Source of the DNA: Acidobacteriota bacterium
Lineage (GTDB): Bacteria > Acidobacteriota > Holophagae > Thermotomaculales > Thermotomaculaceae
NCBI GenBank assembly: GCA_003650445.1
Contig: QMQE01000030.1
Coordinates: forward strand, 1-19,544
Length of the DNA stretch: 19,544 bases
Direction: 5' to 3'
In this document: in pieces, positions 5,623-13,726 of the stretch
How the letters are laid out: each line of letters begins with the position of its first letter
How positions within the stretch are numbered: position 1 is the stretch's first letter
Program-made: the position numbers and the translations under genes
The notes under the pieces: model-generated
Told to the model about the DNA's origin: nothing
Database searches by the model: none
Seen by the model: the letters and a program-made list of their open reading frames with translations, nothing else

Positions 5623-7396
5623 GCTCAGCGGCCAGGAGCTCCGCGACATCGCTGTGAAAAGGGAAATTCAGTGCGCATATCTCGATAACGGGGCAGATCT
5701 GGATGGGAACACAGGAGTTTTGTTAAAAACGATTCTACCCAAACTCATCAATGAAGATAATATTCGCAATGCTATCTCAAAATTTAATTCGACAGACCTC
5801 CTGAAGTTGAAAACCCTGCTGAATGCCGGCTCATGCACAGCAAAAGAATCAGAACCATTTCATCGCTTTGCGTTTTTTGCAACAGACGAAAACGGGACAA
5901 TTTATTTTCCGGATGCGTTGAAAACGGTTCTGGAGGAACTTGACGTCAACTCTGAACTGGTGGACGAAAGAGAACTGATCTCCGGCCACCTGGCTTATGC
6001 CATCTACATTACAGTAGCTAACGGCATCCTGATGAAGAAAACCCGCTGCCTTCATGACATGACACCGGGTAAACGGATGGTGGAATACGTTTCTGAAAAG
6101 TTGAACCGAACGATTTCAAGAAAAGCGTTCTCGCTTCTTTATGATTTTATGATGGCATCCGGCACCCTGCTTCCGGGAAATGGAGAAGAACGGATTATGC
6201 TCCCTGAAAAACTTCCCAGCCGCGATTTCTTTTATACAAATCTTTTTAAGTATATGGCGGCCAACCTCCCGGATGGCCTGTTTTCAGAACTGATGGCCGC
6301 AGGCAAAACAACCGGCAAATGCGCAGTGATGGAAAAATCCCGTTTTGCACTGGACAACACCCGCTGGGAACTACTGCAGCTTTGTGATTTCATTAAGGCC
6401 ATTGGCCCGGAACGTTTTGTGTTCACCGATATCTCCATTCAATTTATGGATTCCAGAAAAGTCACTTTTTCAGCAGCTGAACGGGAAGATTTTTTCGTAT
6501 TACCGGGATTTCGCATTCTTGCAGAACAAAATATTTCAGATGAAGTGCTGAACACCCTTGCACGGGTAACCCTGCTTGAATCATTTGACCAGGTTTTCCA
6601 CTTCGTATTTAACTCCTGTTCCCTGATCCAGACCCGGAAACAGAATTTGGGAGAAAAAGACCTGGTCTCCTTTATTGAGGAACATTCCGCCCAGTGTCCT
6701 CCGGATCTCAAACTCATGATTCGGGACACATTCGAACGATTCGGAGAAGTGAAAATCCTGTCCGGGTTCCCTATCCTTATCTGCCAAACAAATAATCTGA
6801 AAGAGCGAATTGCCGCTCTGGACGAGATTTCCCGATACATCTTCTATGAAGAAGACAGGCTTATCGCCCTCCATGGCGCCAAGAAACCCAGAGAACTGAA
6901 ACGACTGCTGGTGGAAAAGGGCTTGATTCCCGAACTGGACATCAGCAAAGATTTTATTCCACTCCACCGCGCAGACATGGATGAAGTAACCGCCTTTCTC
7001 AGAAAATTGGCGGCGGCTACCGCTGAAGAAGACAACAGCGATCACCCCAAATTAATGGCCCTCTTCGATAAACTCCAGGTTTCTCCAGAAGCCGGTTCGA
7101 ATCCGAATGCCCCTGAACTGCACCAGCCGATCAAGAAAACACACTCCCTTACCATTGAAAAAAAGGGGACAATCCCACTTGAAGACAGAATGGAAATCCT
7201 TCAGCTTGCGATTGCAAGACATTATCGGGTAAAAGTGTTGTATAAACAGAAGGGAAGCAATGAAATGGAAGAACGTATTATTGCTCCGAAATTTTTTGAC
7301 GGCGATTTTCTGGTGGCGTTCTGCGAATCCAGAAATGCGGACCGTCGGTTTAATCTTTACCGGCTGGAACTTGCCGGCATTATAGTGGAGGGCTAA
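5597..7396 (+). CDS. Helicase_C_3-like protein with C-terminal WYL domain
   Basis: The 599-residue protein is probably the partner of the XPB helicase. Many bacteria carry a 'helicase-associated' (Helicase_C_3, PF13625-type) protein next to XPB. Here residues about 365-445 read as that domain: FGEVKILSGFPILICQTNN, then ISRYIFYEEDRLIALHGAKKPRELKRLLVEKG. Residues about 524-599 resemble a WYL ligand-sensing domain: LQLAIARHYRVKVLYKQKG, RIIAPKFFDGDFLVAFCESR, then RRFNLYRLE. The N-terminal half is helical and not assigned. No Walker motifs are seen, so it is not itself a helicase. The start at ATG 5597 (GGAG upstream) overlaps XPB by 26 nt. The domain calls come from visual pattern matching and would benefit from a profile search. 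Confidence 0.75.
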   Translation: MDYTELISKLSGQELRDIAVKREIQCAYLDNGADLDGNTGVLLKTILPKLINEDNIRNAISKFNSTDLLKLKTLLNAGSCTAKESEPFHRFAFFATDENGTIYFPDALKTVLEELDVNSELVDERELISGHLAYAIYITVANGILMKKTRCLHDMTPGKRMVEYVSEKLNRTISRKAFSLLYDFMMASGTLLPGNGEERIMLPEKLPSRDFFYTNLFKYMAANLPDGLFSELMAAGKTTGKCAVMEKSRFALDNTRWELLQLCDFIKAIGPERFVFTDISIQFMDSRKVTFSAAEREDFFVLPGFRILAEQNISDEVLNTLARVTLLESFDQVFHFVFNSCSLIQTRKQNLGEKDLVSFIEEHSAQCPPDLKLMIRDTFERFGEVKILSGFPILICQTNNLKERIAALDEISRYIFYEEDRLIALHGAKKPRELKRLLVEKGLIPELDISKDFIPLHRADMDEVTAFLRKLAAATAEEDNSDHPKLMALFDKLQVSPEAGSNPNAPELHQPIKKTHSLTIEKKGTIPLEDRMEILQLAIARHYRVKVLYKQKGSNEMEERIIAPKFFDGDFLVAFCESRNADRRFNLYRLELAGIIVEG

Positions 7397-7397
7397 A

Positions 7398-9434
7398 TTG
7401 AAAGCACTTTTCATGCTGTTGATATCTTTCTCCGTGATTGCTGCCCCGGTACGGGTAAAAATAGTCCATGGTTTTCCTTCCTTTAAGAAAGGGGAATTGA
7501 ACGGCGTCGCATTAAACAGTCGGGGCGAAATTATCATGTCCCATCAGCTGAAAAAAGTAGTCGCAATGAATGAAACCTATATCTGGGACATTTGCTCCGA
7601 CGGACAAAACCTCTTTGTGGCAGCCGGGGAGAAAGGAAAAATCTACCGCTACAGGCAGGACATGGGAGAAGCCAAACTCCTCGCTCATTTTGAAGAGGGA
7701 ACCGTATATGCTATCTGCCTCTATCGGGGGAAATTGTTTGCCGGGTTGAGCCCATCGGGCAAAATCTACGAAATAGACCCGGAGAGCGGGAAAACCACTG
7801 AAAAACTGGATCTTAAAAAGGCGAAATACATCTGGCGAATGATAAGCCACGCCGGATATCTGTATATAGCAACGGGTTTGCCAGGCAGCGTACTGAAACT
7901 GGATCGAAATTTTCTAATCACCACTCTTGCAAAAGGCCTGGACACCCACGTGGAGTCCCTTCTCGTTACAGACAGCCGCATTGTTGCCGGGACCTCCCCC
8001 TCGGGCTACCTACTGGAGATTCATCCGGACAGAAAGCCATTCCTCCTGACTGATACTCCTTTTACCGAAATCAAGGACATTGTGGAAGAAAACGGCAAGC
8101 TGTTTGCAGCCTGTTTCAATGGCAAGACCAGAGAACAGGCCCCCCCAAAAATAAAACCGGCACAGGAAGTAAAAAGCGCCCCACCCTTGAGAGGCGGAAT
8201 CGTAACCGTTGATAGCGAAAATGTACCGGAAACCCGGGTACAATTCTCTACCATGGCTCCATTTTCACTCGCCAGACAGGGTAAAAAAATTCTCGTCGGT
8301 ACCGGCCATAGCGGGAAATTGCTTACAGTCAATGCCGGACAGCCCCATGAGTTCACAGTATCAGGAGAAGTGGATTGTGGACAGATTGTTCGCTTTGTTC
8401 AGCAAAATGGTGCCATGCTGTTTGCAACTGCCAATCCGGGAAAAATCTACCGGATTGAAAAGGATTTCGCTCTTTCCGGAACCTACACAGCTGTCCCTTT
8501 TGATGCCGGGAATCCCGCCCACTGGGGCGCCTTTTATTTTGATAAAACCGCGCCACGGGGCTCACGGGTGGAATTCCAGGTTCGTGCAGGGAACTCGGCA
8601 AGCCCCGATGCCACGTGGAGCCGCTGGCAGAAACTATTGAATGGGCAGGCACCTCAATTACCGGCAACAACCCGGATTCAATGGCAGGCACGCTTAATCA
8701 GCCAGGACCCGAATATCACAGCCACACTGGTCGGTGTTCGTTTCTACTACCGGGAAACCAACCTTGCCCCGAATCTGACAGCAGTTTCCACCTTACCGGC
8801 GGGTATCTTTGCGGCAAAGTCAGCGATAAGCCAACCAAAGATATTTATCCCCTCGGAAGTGAAAACCGCAATGGGAAAACTGGTCCCCCCTGCAGGCATG
8901 AAAGTGGGATTTCGCCCGGGCATGCGGACTGTTCTTGCCAAGGCAACTGACCCGAATAAAGACAAATTACGCTATTCATTTTCCCTGGAATCCGCAAACG
9001 GACGAATACTGAAACTGGAACAGGACAGTGAGATTCCCCTCTATTCTGTGGACACCCACCGCTTACCGGAAGGCCGGTACCGCTTCCGGGTAAGCGTTTC
9101 AGATTCAAAAGAAAACTATCCCGATGCCGGCACTGCCTCCGGCAATGGAAGATGGTTCCAGGTGGACAACTCCTCACCAACGATATCAGTCCAGGCAAAC
9201 GTCGGCGGGAAACTTACATTTTCTGTTCGGGACAGCCTGTCTGTTGTGGCAAAAGTGGAAATCTCAACTGACGGCGGAGAAACCTGGCAGGAAGTCTGGC
9301 CGGACGACGGCATCTCAGACAGCAGAACAGAAACCTATCACGCAAACATTGCGGGATTGAAAGACGTGATCATTCGCGCATTTGACGATCACAGCAACAG
9401 CACAACAGTCCTTGGGAAAGGAGGCATCAAATGA
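7398..9434 (+). CDS. Secreted beta-propeller protein with C-terminal beta-sandwich domains
   Basis: The 678-residue protein is predicted to be exported; residues 1-16 form a short signal peptide (MKALFMLLISFSVIAA). Residues about 60-360 contain six or more repeats of a blade motif resembling [FY]xAGxxSGKIYEI: AAGEKGKIYRY (75), AGLSPSGKIYEI (115), ATGLPGSVLKL (158), AGTSPSGYLLEI (197), GTGHSGKLLTV (301) and ATANPGKIYRI (343). Residues 370-460 form a beta-sandwich-like region (WGAFYFDKTAPRGSRVEFQVRAG, then TWSRWQ). Residues about 505-675 look like Ig/Fn3-type modules ending in VEISTDGGETWQEVWPDDGI. It uses a TTG start supported by GGAGGG 5 nt upstream, two bases after the previous stop, and overlaps deoB by 4 nt. 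Substrate and function are unknown; its place in a DNA/nucleoside operon is odd. Confidence 0.72.
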   Translation: MKALFMLLISFSVIAAPVRVKIVHGFPSFKKGELNGVALNSRGEIIMSHQLKKVVAMNETYIWDICSDGQNLFVAAGEKGKIYRYRQDMGEAKLLAHFEEGTVYAICLYRGKLFAGLSPSGKIYEIDPESGKTTEKLDLKKAKYIWRMISHAGYLYIATGLPGSVLKLDRNFLITTLAKGLDTHVESLLVTDSRIVAGTSPSGYLLEIHPDRKPFLLTDTPFTEIKDIVEENGKLFAACFNGKTREQAPPKIKPAQEVKSAPPLRGGIVTVDSENVPETRVQFSTMAPFSLARQGKKILVGTGHSGKLLTVNAGQPHEFTVSGEVDCGQIVRFVQQNGAMLFATANPGKIYRIEKDFALSGTYTAVPFDAGNPAHWGAFYFDKTAPRGSRVEFQVRAGNSASPDATWSRWQKLLNGQAPQLPATTRIQWQARLISQDPNITATLVGVRFYYRETNLAPNLTAVSTLPAGIFAAKSAISQPKIFIPSEVKTAMGKLVPPAGMKVGFRPGMRTVLAKATDPNKDKLRYSFSLESANGRILKLEQDSEIPLYSVDTHRLPEGRYRFRVSVSDSKENYPDAGTASGNGRWFQVDNSSPTISVQANVGGKLTFSVRDSLSVVAKVEISTDGGETWQEVWPDDGISDSRTETYHANIAGLKDVIIRAFDDHSNSTTVLGKGGIK

Positions 9435-10609
9435 AGTTCAACCGCATTATCCTGATGATTCTGGACAGCGTCGGCATCGGCGAAATGCCTGACGCCGCCA
9501 GTTTCGGAGACACCGGAGCGGACACGTTGGGGCATATTGACGAAATCAGAGGGCTCACTGTACCCAACATGGAAAAACTGGGGCTTGGAATGCTCCGCCC
9601 CTTTAAAACAGTAGCCAAAAAACAGATAAACGGCGCCTATGCCGCCACCATGAGAGAATGCTCACCGGGGAAAGACACAATCACCGGCCACTGGGAATTC
9701 ATGGGCATTATCAACCGGCAGGCCTTCCCGGAATACCCCGATGGCTTTCCTGAAGAAATCATGACAGTTTTTACCGAAAAAACCGGCTACGGCTACCTGG
9801 GAAACAAACCAGCCTCGGGGACTGTTATCATTCAAGAGCTTGGAGATGAGCACGTCCGCACCAAAAAGCCCATTGTGTACACATCTGGCGACTCTGTTTT
9901 CCAGATTGCGGCGGATGAAGATGTTATTCCGCTGGAAGAACTGTATCGAATCTGCGAAATCACAAGGAATGAAATCATGGTTGGGGATCATGCGGTTGCA
10001 AGAATTATCGCCCGGCCCTTTGTAAAGAGGGAAACCGGCTATGTCCGCACTGAAAACCGTCGGGATTTCGCGCTGGAACCCCCTTTCCCCACGGCATTGG
10101 ACCTCTTGAAGGGTGCGGGCATCAAGGTTGGTGCCATCGGCAAAATCGAGGATATGTTTGCAAAGCGGGGCATCACCCACTCCATCCATTCTCACAATAA
10201 CGCGGAATCATGCCGGGACACCCTGAAGCTGATGGAGGGAGAACTGGACACTGGCTTTATCTTCGCCAATCTGGTGGACTTTGACATGCTCTACGGCCAC
10301 CGGCGAAATGTTCAGGGCTATGGAGACGCACTGGAGGCATTTGACAAAGAACTGGAAAAGTTTATGAACCGATATCTCCGGGAGAACGACCTGCTGATGC
10401 TCACTGCTGACCACGGCTGCGACCCATCCTATCACGGCACTGATCACACCCGGGAACGGGTACCGCTTCTGATCTACAGCCCCGGACTGAAATCGAAAGG
10501 CATTCTACCGGAGAGAAGCTGTTTCACCGACATCGCTGCAACCGTACTGGAAAACTTCGGCATTGCCCATGTTTTGCCGGGAAACTCCTTTCTCGGAGAG
10601 CTGAGCTGA
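9431..10609 (+). CDS. deoB: Phosphopentomutase DeoB
   Basis: DeoB interconverts (deoxy)ribose 1-phosphate and 5-phosphate, feeding nucleoside sugar into central metabolism. The 392-residue length matches the Bacillus-type enzyme. Alkaline-phosphatase-superfamily metal and catalytic motifs are intact: LDSVGIGEMPDAASFGDTGADT (first Asp 12), KDTITGHWEFMG (the phospho-threonine corresponds to Thr85), ANLVDFDMLYGHRR, LTADHGCDPS and HGTDHTRE. The ATG lies in an ATGA overlap with the propeller gene and the stop overlaps the pdp start by one base, so translation is coupled through the operon. Together with the phosphorylase that follows it forms a standard nucleoside catabolic pair. Confidence 0.97.
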   Translation: MKFNRIILMILDSVGIGEMPDAASFGDTGADTLGHIDEIRGLTVPNMEKLGLGMLRPFKTVAKKQINGAYAATMRECSPGKDTITGHWEFMGIINRQAFPEYPDGFPEEIMTVFTEKTGYGYLGNKPASGTVIIQELGDEHVRTKKPIVYTSGDSVFQIAADEDVIPLEELYRICEITRNEIMVGDHAVARIIARPFVKRETGYVRTENRRDFALEPPFPTALDLLKGAGIKVGAIGKIEDMFAKRGITHSIHSHNNAESCRDTLKLMEGELDTGFIFANLVDFDMLYGHRRNVQGYGDALEAFDKELEKFMNRYLRENDLLMLTADHGCDPSYHGTDHTRERVPLLIYSPGLKSKGILPERSCFTDIAATVLENFGIAHVLPGNSFLGELS

Positions 10610-11910
10610 TGGACCCTGTCAGTATTATTCAAAAAAAACGGGACGGAGAACCCCTCACCCGGAAAGAAATAAATTTTTTCATCGGTGGAATCGGTGACGG
10701 TACCCTGCCGGACTACCAGGCAGCGGCCTTCCTGATGGCCACCTACATCCGGGGAATGAACAGCGATGAAACCCGCTGGCTCACTGAGGCCATGATGTAC
10801 TCCGGTGAAGTAGTGGACCTGTCCGGGGTGAACGGCTTTACCTGCGACAAACACAGTACCGGCGGTGTTGGTGACAAAATTACCATGATCATCGCCCCCA
10901 TGGCAGCGGCACTGGGCTTGAAAGTACCCATGTACTCCGGGAAAGGGCTGGGCCACACCGGTGGTACCATTGATAAATTGGATTCCATCAAAGGGTTTCG
11001 TACCACGCTTAACACCGATGCCTTTGTTCAATCCCTCAACGACATCGGAATCGCCAACTCCATGCAGACGGAGACCATTGCCCCTGCGGACAAACGCCTT
11101 TACGCCCTCAGGGATGTCACCGCCACCGTGGACTCCATTCCCCTCATCACCGGCAGCATCATGAGCAAGAAGCTGGCCTGTGGCGCCGACGGGCTGGTGC
11201 TGGACGTTAAATTCGGAAACGGCGCCTTCATGCAGACAGAAAAAGACGCAAAGGAACTGGCATCCTGGCTCATCTCCATGGCCCCCATCCGAAACATTCG
11301 GGTTTCCGCCCTCATCGACAACATGGACGACCCCCTGGGCTACAAAGTGGGCAACGCACTGGAAATGATAGAAGTAATTGAGGTACTGAAGGGGAAGCAG
11401 GTGGACGACCTCGTGGAAATCAGCATCGCAATTGTCAGCGAGATGCTACGGCTTTCCGGGGAAACCGGAAACGTCAAAGCCATGGCAAAAGAAGTGCTGA
11501 AAGATGGCCGGGCACTGGTAAAATTCCGGGAATGGGTGACTTACAACGGTGGAGATGGTACCGTAATTGACGACTACAGCCGCTTCCCCCAGGCCACTTC
11601 CCGAATGGATATTCAGCTGGACCAGAGTGGAACCATTTCCGGAATCCATGCCAGAGCCATAGGGGAAGCTGCGGTTTACGCCGGGGCGGGCCGTCTTGCA
11701 AAAGAAGACACACTGGACTATGGGGCAGGAATTGAACTTCATGTGAAACGGGGAGACCGGATTGTCGCCGGGGAAACAGTCGCAACCCTTCATTTCAGCA
11801 CCCCCCGCCGAACCCCCGATGAAATCGTAAAAATGATTCAAGGGGCATTTCAATTGTCTGAAACCCCGGTTTCTCCGTTGAAACGAATCGTCTCAACAAT
11901 CCGCCAATAA
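10609..11910 (+). CDS. pdp: Pyrimidine-nucleoside (thymidine) phosphorylase
   Basis: This enzyme catalyses phosphorolysis of thymidine, deoxyuridine and possibly uridine to base plus (deoxy)ribose 1-phosphate, the substrate of DeoB encoded just upstream. The 433-residue length equals that of the Bacillus-type Pdp. The family signature SGKGLGHTGGTIDKLDSI is at 110-127 and the phosphate-binding segment DKHSTGGVGDK is at 80-90. The C-terminal domain has VYAGAGRLAKEDTLDYGAGIELHVKRGD. Whether it prefers thymidine only (DeoA) or several pyrimidines (Pdp) cannot be told by eye. Its ATG shares the A of the deoB stop codon. No convincing terminator follows; the next gene has its own promoter. Confidence 0.95.
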   Translation: MDPVSIIQKKRDGEPLTRKEINFFIGGIGDGTLPDYQAAAFLMATYIRGMNSDETRWLTEAMMYSGEVVDLSGVNGFTCDKHSTGGVGDKITMIIAPMAAALGLKVPMYSGKGLGHTGGTIDKLDSIKGFRTTLNTDAFVQSLNDIGIANSMQTETIAPADKRLYALRDVTATVDSIPLITGSIMSKKLACGADGLVLDVKFGNGAFMQTEKDAKELASWLISMAPIRNIRVSALIDNMDDPLGYKVGNALEMIEVIEVLKGKQVDDLVEISIAIVSEMLRLSGETGNVKAMAKEVLKDGRALVKFREWVTYNGGDGTVIDDYSRFPQATSRMDIQLDQSGTISGIHARAIGEAAVYAGAGRLAKEDTLDYGAGIELHVKRGDRIVAGETVATLHFSTPRRTPDEIVKMIQGAFQLSETPVSPLKRIVSTIRQ

Positions 11911-11919
11911 CATTTTGTA

Positions 11920-11948
11920 TTGGACTTGAACGAAAATTCGCATAGAAT
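11920..11948 (+). promoter_or_regulatory. Sigma70-type promoter of the DAHP synthase-plsC unit
   Basis: TTGGAC (11920-11925), a 17-bp spacer and TAGAAT (11943-11948) form a good promoter starting 10 bp after the pdp stop. Initiation near 11955 would leave only about 15 nt before the GTG start, enough to hold GAGGGA. No tandem operator or attenuator is visible. Confidence 0.55.
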
Positions 11949-11969
11949 GGCAGGTGAAAGAGGGATTAA

Positions 11970-12785
11970 GTGGAAAATCTTCAATATACAAGGAACTGGA
12001 AACAAGAAAACATCGTCGTTACCATCGGTAAAACCAAGGTGGGACGAGAGCATTTTCTCCTTGCTGCCGGCCCCTGCGCAGCAGAAAACAGCAAACAGAT
12101 GGCCGGTATCTCAGCCATGCTAAAAGACAGCCCGGTAAAGCTCCTGCGGGGTGGCGCGTTTAAACCCCGCACCTCGCCCTACTCTTTCCAGGGCCTGGGA
12201 AAAGATGGCCTTGAACTCCTTCGTCAAACGGCCGACATACTGAACATTCCACTGGTAACTGAAGTTACCGACCTGAAGCATCTGGAACTGGTCTCCCGCT
12301 ACGCCGACGCATTGCAGATCGGCTCCCGTAACATGGCCGCCTACGAACTACTGAAAGAAGTGGGACAGCAATCGAAACCCATCCTCCTGAAACGGGGTAT
12401 GGCCGCCACTACAAAGGAATTCCTCTACGCGGCGGAATACGTCGCCAGTGGCGGAAATGAGCAACTCATCCTGTGCGAACGGGGAATTCGTTCATTCGAT
12501 CCAGAGTTTCGCAACATCCTGGACTTAAACGCCGTTGCTCTCCTGAAAGAGCGGACTCCCTTCCCCGTCATCGTGGACCCCAGCCACGGATCCGGCCGTT
12601 CGGATGCCGTATTACCCCTCTCGCTGGCTGCGGCGGCGGCAGGTGCAGATGGTGTTATGGTTGAAATTCATCCTTCACCCGAAACCGCGCTTTCCGACGG
12701 AGACCAGTCCCTGTCCATGGAAAACTTCCGTATATGGACTGAGCGGGTGTCCCATCTTGCGCAATTCCTCGGGAAAACCGTGTAA
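11970..12785 (+). CDS. aroF: 3-deoxy-7-phosphoheptulonate (DAHP) synthase, class I-beta, short form
   Basis: This enzyme condenses phosphoenolpyruvate with erythrose 4-phosphate, the first step of the shikimate pathway. The 271-residue protein is essentially the bare TIM barrel: GPCAAEN (Cys36, metal ligand), KLLRGGAFKPRTSPYSFQG at 58-76, QIGSRNM at 117, KPILLKRGM at 136, DPSHGSG (His206) and MVEIHP (Glu232), with a last Asp ligand near LSDGDQSL. The N-terminal ferredoxin-like domain that gives feedback control in Thermotoga-type enzymes is absent, as is a fused chorismate mutase. It is therefore probably not feedback-inhibited through that domain. KDO8P synthase shares the fold, but the motifs favour DAHP synthase. 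The GTG start has GAGGGA 4 nt upstream. Confidence 0.9.
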   Translation: MENLQYTRNWKQENIVVTIGKTKVGREHFLLAAGPCAAENSKQMAGISAMLKDSPVKLLRGGAFKPRTSPYSFQGLGKDGLELLRQTADILNIPLVTEVTDLKHLELVSRYADALQIGSRNMAAYELLKEVGQQSKPILLKRGMAATTKEFLYAAEYVASGGNEQLILCERGIRSFDPEFRNILDLNAVALLKERTPFPVIVDPSHGSGRSDAVLPLSLAAAAAGADGVMVEIHPSPETALSDGDQSLSMENFRIWTERVSHLAQFLGKTV

Positions 12786-12797
12786 ACCGCCAATCAG

Positions 12798-13466
12798 ATG
12801 TGGGAAAAACTCCTGGACCAGTCCTCCAATGGCTTTACAGCCGGACGATCCCTTCTTCTCAGGGCAGGACTCATATTCCTGGTACCGCTTGTGCGATTCT
12901 ACTTCCACCTTCGGGTAACCGGCAAGTGGCATCTGCCCGCTGACAAGACCCCCGTTCTCTTTGCCATGAACCACCAGAGCTACCTGGACCCAGCACTTGT
13001 TTCCTCCGCATTCCCCTCCAGAATCAGGCGAAACATCTGGTTCATCGCCAAAGACAAGTACTTCAACTCCCGGTTCCGCCGATGGTTTGCAAAAGTCTGC
13101 CAGGTTATGCTCATCAGCCAGAACATGCGATTGCGGCAGGCCATTCCCACAATGGCTGGAATCCTGAAACAGGGCCGCCACCTGGCAATCTTTCCGGAAG
13201 GCACCCGAACCCGGACAGGAACCCCCGGTGAATTCAAAAAAACCTTTGCCATCATCGCCGCTGCTACCGGTTGCCCGGTAATACCCGTGGTAATTCAGGG
13301 TGCCTTTGAATCCGCAAAAGCCGGGAAGAAAATACCCCGTCGGGTCCCCGTCACCATCACCATACTACCGCCCATCCCCACACAGGGTCTCGACCCCGCC
13401 ACCATCGCCGCCAAAGTAGAAAACACCATCCGGCAGACGGTAGAAAATGGGGATAAGGTTAAGTAG
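12798..13466 (+). CDS. plsC: 1-acyl-sn-glycerol-3-phosphate acyltransferase (PlsC family)
   Basis: PlsC-type enzymes acylate lysophosphatidic acid in the inner membrane during phospholipid synthesis. The 222-residue protein has an N-terminal hydrophobic segment (LLLRAGLIFLVPLVRFYFHL, 19-38). The catalytic NHQSYLD motif (HX4D) is at 58-64, a conserved FIAKDKYF segment at 82-89 and the substrate-binding FPEGTRTRTG at 132-141. A VIPVVIQGA motif follows. It starts 12 bp after the DAHP synthase stop, with only a weak ribosome site, so coupled translation is likely. The last codons and stop lie inside a copy of a repeat module shared with block C, so the extreme C-terminus (DKVK) may be repeat-derived. 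The exact acceptor is not provable by eye. Confidence 0.92.
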   Translation: MWEKLLDQSSNGFTAGRSLLLRAGLIFLVPLVRFYFHLRVTGKWHLPADKTPVLFAMNHQSYLDPALVSSAFPSRIRRNIWFIAKDKYFNSRFRRWFAKVCQVMLISQNMRLRQAIPTMAGILKQGRHLAIFPEGTRTRTGTPGEFKKTFAIIAAATGCPVIPVVIQGAFESAKAGKKIPRRVPVTITILPPIPTQGLDPATIAAKVENTIRQTVENGDKVK

Positions 13467-13640
13467 AAGGCAAGGTTGAGGCCTGACAGGGGAAGTGCGA
13501 GTGCGAGTGAGTGAGAGTGGGCGTTCCGCGTGTGCGTGGACGGCAGAGTAAGAAGTAGGAGTAGGGGTAGGGGTAGGAGTAAGAATAGTGAAAGTGAAAG
13601 TGCGAGTGCGCGAAAGAAGGGGGTCAAGCTGTCTTTTGAT
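13455..13640. repeat. Intergenic repeat block B (inverted-orientation modules)
   Basis: This block opens with a 24-nt module at 13457-13480 (GGTTAAG, one variable base, then AGAAGGCAAGGTTGAG) that matches 14625-14648 in block C at 23 of 24 positions. Next come GTGCGA/GTGAGA-like hexamers (13500-13520), a CGTGGACGGCAG module, and a GTAGGA/GTAGGG tract at 13555-13582. GTGAAA and GTGCGA hexamers run to about 13612. Read on the minus strand, 13582-13530 parallels 14690-14742 of block C (TTCTTACTCC, TACCCC units, TACTTCTT, CTGCCG), so most of block B is inverted relative to C. No gene is supported. From 13641 to the next start I see only a leader with AAGGAG. Confidence 0.72.
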
Positions 13641-13726
13641 TTACTCATCACTTCGCCAAATATGCCTCCCAATCCCAGCACAATGTCGTACAATGATTCG
13701 GATAACGACAAGGAGCATTGAAGCCA

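Noticed and set aside
3955..7396. Archaeal-type XPB-Bax1 helicase-nuclease pair
   Set aside because: The second gene shows no nuclease motif and instead resembles Helicase_C_3 plus WYL.
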